Shown one piece after another: positions 37,012 to 48,100 of a stretch of DNA of 64,000 bases. Under the pieces are notes generated by a model. The model searched no databases. It worked only from the letters and a program-made list of their open reading frames with translations, and had not been told where the DNA came from. The stretch is from Medicago truncatula (Eukaryota > Streptophyta > Magnoliopsida > Fabales > Fabaceae). Positions within the stretch are counted from its first letter, which is position 1; the number at the start of each line of letters is the position of its first letter. The DNA lies in the NCBI RefSeq assembly GCF_003473485.1, contig NC_053045.1, positions 48,650,494 through 48,714,493 on the forward strand. Direction: 5' to 3'. Position numbers and translations under genes: made by a program.

Positions 37012-38470
37012 CCTTGCGCGCCCTATTTTTTTTTTCAATTTTACCTTTGGTCAGAATTTTGTTTTCCGAATTGTATTGTTAGAATTTTGCAGATCTTTCT
37101 GGATTTTTAGAATCCGAAATGTTTTACCATAACTTTTAATCTTCAAAATAGATAAAAAGACAAATATAAAAACAACTGATTTTATTAATATATGAACAAT
37201 ACACTACAATAATTTTCAAGCTTTTTAAATTTATGCTGCTTGATAGGGCTAGGACATATCAGTAGCTTTGGTGTTGGTGGGGAGACACAGGGGCCTTTAA
37301 GGAACAAGAGAGGCCTATTTCTATGAAAGGTCAACGATGGAAACACATCGTTGCAGAAGAGGATAAGAGGAGAAAGAAGAAGGTGTGACTATTTTTGAGA
37401 AAATGAAGTCTATTTATAGGGAGGGAAGGACCAAAAAAACGTGTAAAAACACGTTTTTCAATTTGACCACTGCCCAAAACGTTTGAAAAACGTTTTCTTT
37501 GTGGTGCAGACCACCGGCCAAAAGCTTCTGGTGTAATCCGGAATATATAATCCGGAATACACATATATTCTAGATTTCATATTCCGGAAACATACGATAC
37601 TGAGGTGAACAAAGGGAATCTTGGGAATTTGAGTATGGTGAAGGTTGGTTCAGATTTTAGAATCCGAATTTATTCAGCATTGGATTCTTTTGTGTGTTCC
37701 ACATTGCACGTTTTCATTACAAGTAAACTACATCAGACAAAACAACATGGAATTCCCTGGCTTTGATCCGAACACCAAGCTAGCGGCAGTCTACTACAAC
37801 GGTGGAACACCACCCCATCTGTTTAGGATTCGAGACAATGTCACCCTCTCCGGGCTGAAGGATGATTTGGATCAAATCAACCGTCAACTCAACCACAAAG
37901 ACACGAGGAGGGTTGACGGAGTTCAATATCGATGTCCATTATCCGACTTAGCCGAATCTCTTCGCTTCAGCCGGATGAAACTCAAGAACGACAACGATGT
38001 GCGAACTATGTTCTCTGTCTTTGGTCAGCACAATACAAGAGGATCGATCGAGTTGGACTTTTCGTTGGTTAGATTTGCTGAACAAATTCTGAAAAGTTTG
38101 CACCGAACCAGGAACTACGAAGAGATTCGGGCTTTGCTAGAGGGACCAGAGGAGGAAGAAGTTAGTTTAGATGATTCGTGATAATGTGCTATGTTTTACT
38201 TAATCGTGTGTTTTATGTTGTTTTAATTGCGTGTTAGTTATGTGTTGTTGAATTAAGTAGTTGCATTATGTTTTAATTTACGTCAAATATGTTCATTTAT
38301 TCGATAAAATAACCAAAGATATGATTTTCGAATTACGAAATCCGGATTTGCCTAGGGCGTATGTGTGTTCTGGAAAACGAAATCCGGAATACCTCAGCAT
38401 AGGATTCTTTTGTACGGACCACATTGCACCAGGAGTTTATGCGTTCCACAACATCCAAGGACCTCTATAA
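37012..38470. mobile_element. MULE-related segment with internal ORF (ends not resolved)
   Basis: The left part (ccttgcgcgccctatttttt, then attttgttttccgaattgta and agaatccgaaatg) matches, in reverse orientation, the right part of the MULE at 4562-5995. Both share ccggaat repeats, a ctatttatag word and a ggtggtctgcaccac-type block (37490-37515 and 5163-5177). A second internal repeat links 37672-37710 (cagcattggattcttttgtg) with 38394-38432. Neither the gtagtagtc terminus nor a target duplication was found, so this is a rearranged or decayed relative. Confidence 0.6.
37747..38181 (+). CDS. PB1-like domain protein resembling MULE transposase N-termini
   Basis: An open frame of 144 residues starts at the ATG at 37747 (MEFPGFDPNTKL); the frame is open upstream to 37645, but the family-like sequence starts only here. 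The order of motifs is VYYNGG (residues ~14-19), NVTLSGLKDDLDQI, VDGVQYRCP, MKLKNDNDVRTMFSVF and SIELDF, ending in an acidic tail (EGPEEEEVSLDDS). This order matches the PB1-like N-terminal domain of plant MULE transposases. It has no catalytic DDE domain, zinc finger or SWIM motif, so it cannot be a transposase. It may be a transposon-carried gene fragment or a small domesticated protein; expression is unknown. Confidence 0.5.
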   Translation: MEFPGFDPNTKLAAVYYNGGTPPHLFRIRDNVTLSGLKDDLDQINRQLNHKDTRRVDGVQYRCPLSDLAESLRFSRMKLKNDNDVRTMFSVFGQHNTRGSIELDFSLVRFAEQILKSLHRTRNYEEIRALLEGPEEEEVSLDDS

Positions 38471-38473
38471 ATA
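38466..38473 (+). promoter_or_regulatory. TATA box upstream of three microRNA-like hairpins
   Basis: The sequence ctataaatac is followed about 30 bp later by an AC-rich, leader-like stretch (cttcaacatcatcaaaacac). The first hairpin starts about 65 bp downstream, consistent with a short Pol II primary microRNA transcript. Confidence 0.5.
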
Positions 38474-38535
38474 CATCTTCTCTGGTTTTCAGCTTCAACA
38501 TCATCAAAACACACAAATACAACAAAGAATACCAT

Positions 38536-38644
38536 GCAATTTTTTGTCATTAAGCTGAGGATCTTTCTCTTGCGGTCGCAAATAGATGAGTTAACTCTCT
38601 ATTTGATTGCATGATGAAGATCCTCAGCATGCTGTCAAAAATAC
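38536..38644 (+). ncRNA. MicroRNA-like hairpin 1
   Basis: The 5' arm gctgaggatctt (38554-38565) pairs perfectly with aagatcctcagc (38617-38628). Pairing extends outward (attttttgtca with tgtcaaaaat) and inward (aaatagag with ctctattt) with small bulges, giving a stem of about 45 bp and a short loop. The duplex region near gctgaggatctttctcttgc has the few-mismatch pattern of a plant miRNA/miRNA* pair. No known miRNA family is recognised. Confidence 0.6.
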
Positions 38645-38668
38645 AAACAAGCACACCAAAGAGACCAT

Positions 38669-38776
38669 GCAAATTTTTGTCATTGTGCTGAGGATCTTTC
38701 TCATGCTATTTTAAATATATAGATCTCTATATAACCGCATGATGAAGATCCTCAGCATGCTGTCGAAAATATATAA
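38669..38776 (+). ncRNA. MicroRNA-like hairpin 2 (paralogue of hairpin 1)
   Basis: The same 12-nt arm gctgaggatctt (38687-38698) pairs with aagatcctcagc (38745-38756). Outer arms atttttgtcat and gctgtcgaaaat also pair, while the loop side (ctattttaaatatatagatc) is different from hairpin 1. Conservation is concentrated in the duplex arms rather than in the loop, the pattern expected of duplicated MIR genes. Confidence 0.6.
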
Positions 38777-38817
38777 ATACTCCTTGATGCCTCCTTGATA
38801 CATAGATAACTCAAAAA

Positions 38818-38914
38818 TATCAAGAGGTTGCTATGAGTTAGATCTTGCTGCCTGTCAGATGAATATGTCATTTGGCAAGGCAACTTGATCTAACTCAAAG
38901 AAATCCTCTTGAAA
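38818..38914 (+). ncRNA. MicroRNA-like hairpin 3 (different sequence)
   Basis: The stretch gagttagatc (38835-38844) pairs with gatctaactc (38887-38896). The stem continues on both sides (tcaagagg with cctcttga; cttgctgcctg with ggcaaggcaac) to about 40 bp, with an atgaatatg-type loop. It lies 42 bp after hairpin 2 in the same direction, so all three may be cut from one transcript. Confidence 0.55.
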
Positions 38915-38924
38915 ACACCTTCCG

Positions 38925-40060
<1,136 letters not shown>

Positions 40061-40068
40061 CATGGTCA

Positions 40069-40143
40069 TTCTCAGGTTTGTAAATTTTTTCGTAGGCAAG
40101 ATTCAGATCTATCAAAGTCTGACCTGAGCTGGCTTATTCTCAT
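40069..40143. mobile_element. Diverged right-end fragment of the tagggttggg hAT family
   Basis: The stretch tttgtaaattttttcgtagg, followed by attcagatctatcaaagtct, aligns with 7334-7395 of the intact hAT at 6877-7401. It is truncated on its left, ends near ttattctca, and adjoins the exon 6 remnant of the 5-phosphatase pseudogene. Confidence 0.65.
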
Positions 40144-40255
40144 ACGTGACTGAAAGACATACATGCTAACTGAAAGAGACCCTTGCATCAATGATAGTTT
40201 GTACATCTTATGAGGATGTTCATACTATAAATAAGTGCACATACAACGAGTCTTC

Positions 40256-40794
40256 CAAGGCCGTTATTGAAATTTTGATGGTCCAGGACGAATCTACAAT
40301 CTTGGTCAAAAATAATGATTATATAAATAAAATTAATGTCCAAAGTATGAAAATAATTTATTTGAAGAAAATAGTTTTTACTACGTTAAAAAATATCTAA
40401 AAACAAGCTTCATACAAAAACATTGAATTTATTGAATTTTTATTAGTATTCAAATCCTCATACAAACAATACAAACAATTCATACTGCCATTTCTGAATG
40501 CAAAGTCATTAATAATTGTGTCTACTTCAATATATTATATCATATCTTTCTTAATACATAAAATGGATAGTTCATTCAACTTTTTGTGACATTGACAATC
40601 TCAGATAATTTTTCAATAATTTTAACTTCAAAAATCTTCTTTTGTAGATGACACACTCATTGATATAATTAAATAATTGTTTTTTTTTTTTGGCCTAATG
40701 AACCCTACTTTTTTTTTTTTTTTTTTTGTTAGGGCCAAATTTCTCTTTTTTGGGGTCTAAGACAGTCACCCTACCCACCTCAAATACGGCCCTG
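40256..40794. mobile_element. Non-autonomous hAT element inserted in the pseudogene
   Basis: The ends caaggccgt and acggccctg are near-inverted repeats, with a perfect 8-bp duplication gagtcttc (40248-40255 and 40795-40802). The sequence joining both sides (cgagtcttcttatga) is uninterrupted at the same site of intron 5 in the 45-49 kb paralogue, confirming the insertion. T runs lie at 40680-40690 and 40711-40728. Confidence 0.85.
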
Positions 40795-41855
40795 GAGTCT
40801 TCTTATGATTGATCAATATGATATACTGTCATCAATCAATTCTAGTAGTTGAAGTAAGATTGGTTTGTATTTTAAATTTGTATTTGAAATCTCATGTCCG
40901 AACCAAAATAAGAGAAACAATCTTAATCTAATGACTGCAAGATGTTTTGATCATATACAACTCACGAGCAAGCTGACATATATGTGCACAACAAAGACCC
41001 TTCCACAACTGGAAGTGATATAATATGTGATTAAGAAAAAAAACTGCATTATGCCATTACCTTATTCCAACAGGAGAAACTATCAAATGATGAATGTGCT
41101 TTTCAGCTTCCTTTGCACCCAAACAGACACATATATTCCTACCATCTGCTTACTCACAATCCGAACATACTTAGGCTGTGATTTCACACTTCCTATTCCA
41201 TTTATCTTTGTCAATTGGTAATTCGAAAAAGTATCATTTCTTCATTTGCAAGGGAATCAAATACTTGAGGCACCATTTCCTTTTGCTTTTTTCTCCATAA
41301 CAAACTCAAAATTCCATAACTTCGGTGTGAACGTTTCATTTCATATATACAATGAAACACTATCTATCAAGTTAAATCCTATTCTAACCGAGCTGCATAA
41401 TACTTTGCAAAATTTTGGAAATGAATCAACATGATGGATTGCATCTAATGGAAGTTCAGGCCAATTATACTTTAGATGAGAACTGTCTAATGTTTGTATA
41501 CAGTTCTCATCTACCATATCAAGTGGATTAATTTGTTCTAACAGGAGAAGGAGGGGGACTGTAGCTTTTAAGTTTAGTTTCCGGTTCAGATGCTGCTTTT
41601 AGAGTTCTTCTTATCCTCTGCTCCAAATACATTTCCATCATTCAATGGAACTAAATCTTGAAAATTGTTGAGCAAAATATGAATGAATCAACTTTGTTAT
41701 TCGCACTAAAATTTAACTCACTAGAGAAGATTTGTTTAGAGCTCTTCTAATCCAAACACATTTCCAGCATTCAATGAAACAACTTCTTGGAAAATGTTAT
41801 GGAACAACACATAAGAATGAATTAAAGAAATTAAAAAAAATTGAACTTGAATTGT

Positions 41856-42008
41856 AGGGCTTTACCCCGTGGGGAGCCCTTCCAGAAATTCTCGAAGGCC
41901 AAGGATAAACCAAGGCCTAAGAGGGGGTTTGGAAATAGTTTTCAACCAGCAATAGACGCGCCTCGGTTAGAACCTCATTAGCTGCGTCATTGCCCCAAGC
42001 GCAAAGAT
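41856..42008 (-). ncRNA. U4: U4 spliceosomal snRNA, copy C (in intron 4 of the pseudogene)
   Basis: U4 pairs with U6 in the tri-snRNP and is released on spliceosome activation. The RNA starts atctttgcgcttggggcaat and is about 153 nt long. It shows the 5' stem-loop with the 15.5K/Snu13 kink-turn (aatgagg...ccgaggcgcg), the single-stranded ttgaaaactatttcc region, an Sm-like aatttctgg, and the 3' terminal stem ggctccccacggggt. Its control elements are intact: USE gtcccacatcg (42073-42083), TATA (42034-42041) and 3' box caattcaagttcaa (41841-41854, matching CAN3-10AGTNNAA). It remains whole although the surrounding exons have decayed. Confidence 0.92.
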
Positions 42009-42033
42009 GCTTTATACTGTATCAAGCTTAGTT

Positions 42034-42083
42034 TTTTATAATAGTTTAAACATATGTTGTTTATGATATCAGCGATGTGGGAC
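42034..42083 (-). promoter_or_regulatory. snRNA promoter (USE + TATA) of U4 copy C
   Basis: The USE is a perfect RTCCCACATCG (42073-42083) and the TATA box ttataaaa is at 42034-42041. The 31-nt gap between them is the Pol II class spacing; Pol III-type plant snRNA genes have it about one helical turn shorter. Confidence 0.88.
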
Positions 42084-42649
42084 ATCACATACTAACCCAA
42101 TAATGTAAATTTCTGATGGTTCCTCAGTACAAAGCCAACCCTCAATTTCAAGATCATTACATGGATGTAGTCCAGCAACATTCCAGGTACCAATTGTTAC
42201 CCTGGAAGTTCAACATTTATTAATGAACATAATCAATATCTTTGAAGTTAATGACATGTTACATATTCAGATTAAAACAAGACCTCACTTCTTTCGTATT
42301 TATGCATTGAACACGCAGAGTTTCTGAATTTAATCTTCTGTGTCGTCTCGTCTTGTACAAATATCAAATCACATATATACTGATTTTTACAAAACAGTCA
42401 TGTTAATTTCATATAATCTTGGTTCGTAACTTATTTTCCAAGGAACATTTAAGCTTCATACTTGCATCATAAATGCCAACAAGTAACGTAACTTGGCCTC
42501 TTTGTAAATTTAATAAGAAGCTACTGTACCATTCTAATAACAAGAGAAAGCAATTGTAGAAGGTCCTTAAGAGCAAAAAGTACATATCCACACAATGAGA
42601 CAATCTTAAATAAAGTTAGCGGAATGAGTGTTTTGTTTTCAACTATCTC

Positions 42650-43000
42650 ATTTACTTTAAAGTAACTGGCTATGCTATGGAGACGCCAAAGAGGCGCACC
42701 CAAGCCAATCCGGTGATTCTATTAGTGTCATCCGATGACAATCACACGTTGATCCATGAGGTCATATCCAATGCAACACAATGGTAGAGTATGCCCTATA
42801 AATACTAACACATGTCCCAAGTCAAGTCTAAAACCTCTAAAACCTCACACCCTTGATCTAAGGCTAACTTGATCATCACAAGTTTGCAGGTACACCATCA
42901 TCTCTGAGGAGCTTCTGTTGTTCTCAAGCGCACTTCCACCAATCCGGCTGCCGAATTAGGTCCACTTCAGATCAAATAGAATTCTAAAAATGAAAGATAT
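42650..43000. repeat. Possible Ty3/gypsy LTR fragment
   Basis: The stretch has an LTR-like order: a TATA-like ccctataaatactaac at 42793-42808, ctaacttgatcatcac, ttgcaggtacaccatcatc and ccaatccggctgccgaatta. This matches the general layout of plant gypsy LTR 3' halves. Its ends and any partner LTR were not found. It interrupts homology between the pseudogene and the 5' part of its paralogues. Confidence 0.35.
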
Positions 43001-45131
43001 TATTATTTTCTTTTGATTCTGTAATTTTTTTTTCAACTTAATTAAAAAATGAAAGATAGTAAATGGTGTAATTTTGTTTATAAAATTCAGGATATCCTAA
43101 CTAACTAATAGATCCTCTCAATTAATAAAACAAAGCTGAAGTCATATTTGTTTTTTATATGAACAATTTGAATTATTTAAGTGCACAATAGAATGGAGAT
43201 CCTAATGTCCCTTGATCCTATTTATCCACCTTAAAAATGGGAATTTTTAGTCATTAAACTGCTTGACAAAAAAAAAAAGAGATCCTAATAGAACAGAAAA
43301 AGACAGACAAATGTGTGATATACTGATATGACTATTAGCAAGATATCCACAGCCACAATTTTTTTTTTTTGAATAAACAGACACATCTTTCTTAAGGGGT
43401 ATACACACACACTAATGGTCCTCACACATCATAAAACACAGGAGAATATACTCTCAACAATTGAAATTTAGGCCTAAATCAGACCGCAGTACAACCTGAG
43501 ATCAAACGAACCCGGAAACTAGCCTATCCACAGTTCAACCGGTCGAGTCAGCCAATTCAGCTTGGTTTTTAAAACAATGGTTGAAACTCAAAAGGAAGTC
43601 CAACAATAAATCTCTCTTTCAAGAGAGAAAGAGACATATTTCTAAAAAAAAATAAAAAATCAGTGAGTCAGTGCCAAAATTAAAAAAAAAATCTGTTCAT
43701 TACAACAATTGTTTTTAATCTTCAGTCAAGCAACTAGCTGATAGAAAAAATAGTTAAAACTATAAAATAATTCAAATGGCTAGATATTTTTTCAATTTCC
43801 TTAGAACAATAATGCACAAACTAATATATATCTACTTCATTTTGCAGATTCACTGCAGCTACAAAATATAGATGTTAACACATCAGTAATTACACTATTA
43901 GGAAGAGTCTGTCTGAGTAGAACATACCAAATCCAATTATAAAAATACTTCATCTTATTTGTTAAAATTCGGGCAAGCAACTAGCTAATAACAAAAAGTA
44001 ATAATGTAAAATGTAAATCATAAAATAACCAAATATTAGACTTCAATAAATGGATGATTAGCTCAAATAGGCGTGCAGTTTTTTGTAGGCAAATATTAAT
44101 TAGTTGTTACTTGTTGGACACGTTATCTTTGTAACCATAGTTTAAATCGTGATTTTACTTCTCAAAATTGGATTTGGATCCACAACACTTGAAAAAAACA
44201 TGCAGATACACGTATTAATCGATCATGGCCATTGATCTGAGATCAGTTTCTTACATTACAACTTCACAGAATCATCATTAAATCATCTCCTCCATCAATC
44301 GGTCAAAACGAGTAATTGTATAATGCAGTTATTGCGTAAAATCCAAATCCAGCATACCTGCTCAGGTGTCAGCTTAACCACTTGAGCTATCCTTTGGAGG
44401 AGAAATCGACTTCAATTAGTATTGGTATTCATTAATAGCTACAGATTAGAGTAGACACTAGATAATATTTTCTATTATCTTTACAATATGTATAGAATTG
44501 ACAACCTCAGCAACATATTTGTTTTGTTAAATTGATCCATAAAACTGAATGATGGTTTGAGAAAGTGAGGCCACAGATGTCGGGCTAGCGTACTATTTGT
44601 GAAGAAGGTAACAGTTTGACAAAGAAGATTGAATATGCCTTCAAGTGATGGTACTATATTGTAATCCTTGATTTTTTCCTAATGAGTTTGCTTTTACTAT
44701 AAGGAAATATATATACTTTTTTGGTAGAATGAGAAGAAAAAAAGGGAAAAAAAACAAGAACACTAAGAGCAAGGTTCGGTCTGGGTATCAAGCCTCAACA
44801 CTCTTTCCAATTATGATGGGGAACCTGCCAATAGGTCACACCTAACCGTGAAGAGCGTCCGAGCTTGGCCAAGAAATTCGTGCAACAGTTCTATAAAAGA
44901 AATATATATTAAAGACTTTCAACTGAAGTTATAACATATAATTTTGAAATGTACAATGGACTATTACTCTTTATCTGTATTAACCAGAAGTATATATTTC
45001 CTATACAAAAGTTCTCATGAATTAGAATCTGGATATAGTTAGTACTCTTGAAGAGAGAAATAAGATGATGGAATGGAACTGTATTTATCACTGATGGTAT
45101 GTTCCTATACCTTAATCTTTGTTTGGTATAT
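43001..45131. other. 5' flank of the pseudogene copy
   Basis: Blocks here match the upstream DNA of the intact genes: 43590-43630 resembles 57275-57320, 43780-43880 resembles 57415-57515 and 50020-50115, and 44500-44625 resembles 59090-59205. The triplicated unit therefore included over 2 kb of upstream sequence. Exons 1 and 2 were not found. 44660-45131 has no gene. Confidence 0.6.
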
Positions 45132-48100
45132 CTATTGATATGACAAGTCCTCATCCTCATCCTCTTTAAGGAAAACATCAGGATGTACAACTGCACTTGC
45201 GAAATATATAGCTCGTTCTAACTTCCGGTGGTCAATTACTTCAACATCAACCAAGAAGATTGAACTAACTGGTCGATGATCTGAAAGCTGATTTTCTGCA
45301 CTCTGATACTTTAGTTGCTTTATTCCTTTTCCAAGCCACAATATGCGATCACACCTGCATAATCTTACGCATAATTATAGTGTCTAATTCATGCAACAAC
45401 AAAAAATTCACATGCTTGCACTTACCATGCTGGAGCTCTCCTTTTTTCACCTTCTTGTGTGTTCCCACCCACATGTTTATCAGAGTTAAATTCATATTTG
45501 TATGTGGGTGGGAAGTTTATTAACCCCTCTTTCCATCCCTCAAATACATGTCCCTTACATAATTCATTGCTTAGCTGCAAATTAAGCGAAGCAATTAGAA
45601 ATTCTCACGGATCATGGAAAACAATTATATTATATGTAGATTAACATTTGAATCTAAGTTTGGTATTAACACTTGAAACCAACTTTGGTCTAGATAAAAA
45701 TTAGAATATATCATATTGGAGACTCCAAGTTTCATATTTCTCACCTGATCGAATTTCATGAGCTCGTTCCACTTCTTTAGATCGACTAGCTTTCGAATCT
45801 CACCATCCGACATATTGATACGATAATTCAAATCCCCGAACCAGAATATTTTACTGTTAGCAAAAGGCAAGTCATAAATGAATCCAAAATCTTCATTCAC
45901 AATACTGATAAGCCAATATATCTTAATCAAAAAGATAAAATTAAGTGAACATGCAACTTGCGATCGACATCGAATTCACTCATTATGGTTGTTTATCAAA
46001 ATGTTTGAAAATCGCAATCCTTTAATTACTTATCATATGTACATTTTTCTAAAGGCTACTTGCTTTTGTTAAGCTCTTAAGATGATTTTTAAGGATAATT
46101 TTTAAAGTAAACCAAAACAGCTGGCTTACTCATGTGATGGAATTTTCTGTGGTTGATCTGTATCAAAGACTGATGAGAAACGAGTGCGTTGTAGAATTTC
46201 ATGTACATCTGAGTTTCGTCTTTGTTCCGCTCCATCTTTCTGACCTGAAGCCAGATGGGAACAAACAAAGCACATACGTGACTGAAAAACAGACATGCTA
46301 ACTGAAACAGACCCCTGCATCAGTGATATTTTGTTACCAGTTACCACATATATGAAGGTTAAAATGAGCATGTTAATACTATAAATGAATGCACACATAT
46401 AACGAGTCTTCTTATGATCAACATATAAAATTGCAGATTTGATATACACTATCGATAGATTTTAGTCTTTGAATCAAAATCAAATGTTTTGTATTTGAAA
46501 AATCTTATTTAGTGAATCAAATATGAGATAGACAATCTTAATCTAACGACCGAGATCTATCATGTATACGATATTTTGATCACATGCAATTTGTGAACAA
46601 GTACCCTACCACAACATGACATGATGTACCCAAAACTGTGCAACCTAAACATTTTATGGTACCTTTGTTAACATTTGATGTGAAACTCATAGTTAGCACA
46701 TGACACATGAAAAAACCTATTTTGATCAATTCTCTTTTGGTTTCATCCATTTTATGGAATCAACATGACTTTAATTTTGTTCGATTTATATAAAAATGCA
46801 CAAAACATAGCACAATCCTCAAGGTTTGTTAAATATTATGTACCAATGCTACCTTAATATCCTGGAATACATTAAATATACACCTATACTATGATAAATA
46901 ATGTTCAATTCAATATAAAAGAGGTGCAAGGTTACCTTGTTTCCCATGTAGCCCATAAGACCAACACCAACTTGAGAAACTTTCAAATGATGAACATGCC
47001 TTCTCAGTTTCCTTTGCACCCAAACAGACACATATATTCCTACCATTTGCTTGCTAACAATCCGAACATACTTAGGATGTGATTTCACACTAATGATTCC
47101 ATTAGCATCTTCATTATTTGCTAATTCGGAGAAAGTGTCATTATCTTCATCAGATAACATGTCAGATACATCAAGATGGGAATCAAATACTTGAGGCACT
47201 ATTTCCTGTTGCTTTTCACTCCATAACAAACTGAAATTTCCAGAACTTTGGTGTAAACTTTTCATTTCAAAACCATACAAGGAAGCACTATCTGAGGTGC
47301 TTTGTACTCTGCGCATTTTTGGAGATGAATCAACATGATGGATTGGATCTAACCGAAGTTCAGGCCAATCAAGTATAGTTTGAAGATCAATGTCATATAT
47401 TTTACTCAATTGAAGATTCTTTTCTATAGAAATTATGGTTTTTATTTCTTCCTTCTTGTCTAAAGCACTATCTAGTGGATTAATTTGTGTATTAAAAGAA
47501 GAAATTCTTCTAATAGGAGAAGGAGGGGCACTATTGCTTTTCTTTTTAGTTCCGGGTTCCGAAGATTTGTTTAGAGTTCTTCTAATGAGTGCATCCCATT
47601 TTGGGATTGGTTTACTATCTTCTGCTCCAAACACATTTCCAGCATTCAATGGAACAACCTCTTGGAAACTGTTATTGAACAACAGATAAGAAAGAATTAA
47701 AAAAATTGAACTTAAATTGTAGGGCTTTACCCCAAGGGGAGCCCTTCCAGAAATTCTCGAAGGCCAAGGATAAACCAAGGCCTAAGAGGGGGTTTGGAAA
47801 TAGTTTTCAACCAGCAATAGACGCGCCTCGGTTAGAACCTCATTAGCTGCGTCATTGCCCCAAGCGCAAAGATGCTTTCTAGTGTATCAAGCTTAGTTTT
47901 TTTATAATAGTTTAAACATATGCTGTTTATGATATAAGCGATGTGGGACATCACATACTAACCCAATAATGTAAATATCTGATGGTTCCTCCTCGGTACA
48001 AAGCCAACCCTCAATTTCAAGATCATTACATGGATGTTTCCCAGCAACATTCCATGTGCCAATTGTTACCCTGAAAATTATCCAATTGTACAATTAATTT

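Larger units (their letters stand above)
40144..42372 (-). pseudogene. Type I inositol polyphosphate 5-phosphatase pseudogene (third copy)
   Basis: It is collinear with the two intact genes at 45.1-49.6 and 51.8-56.8 kb. Recognisable parts are exon 3 (42284-42372, acceptor end lost), exon 4 (42097-42201), a frame-shifted exon 5 (about 41053-41800) and the first ~38 bp of exon 6 (40144-40181). The start of exon 5 is present twice (near 41610-41660 and 41735-41795), suggesting unequal exchange. Exons 1-2 and the catalytic exons 7-9 (FGDLNYR and PAWCDR motifs) are missing. A hAT element splits intron 5. Intron 4 still carries an intact U4 snRNA unit. No 5-phosphatase can be made from this copy. 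Confidence 0.88.

Noticed and set aside
38536-38914. Assignment of the hairpins to miR390, miR169, miR393 or other known families
   Set aside because: The arm sequences do not match those mature miRNAs at the positions I can recall, so no name was given.
44345-44400. tRNA gene on the minus strand (ggatagctcaagtggttaag)
   Set aside because: An A-box-like stretch is present but no proper B box, anticodon stem or acceptor pairing follows; at best a SINE scrap.
47669-47778. Peptide-like extension [20 protein letters not shown] upstream of exon 5 in copy B as coding sequence
   Set aside because: The bases are the 3' half of the U4 RNA and intron; copy A has an extra base here that breaks the frame, and the conserved splice junction GG|T-TTC fits the family.
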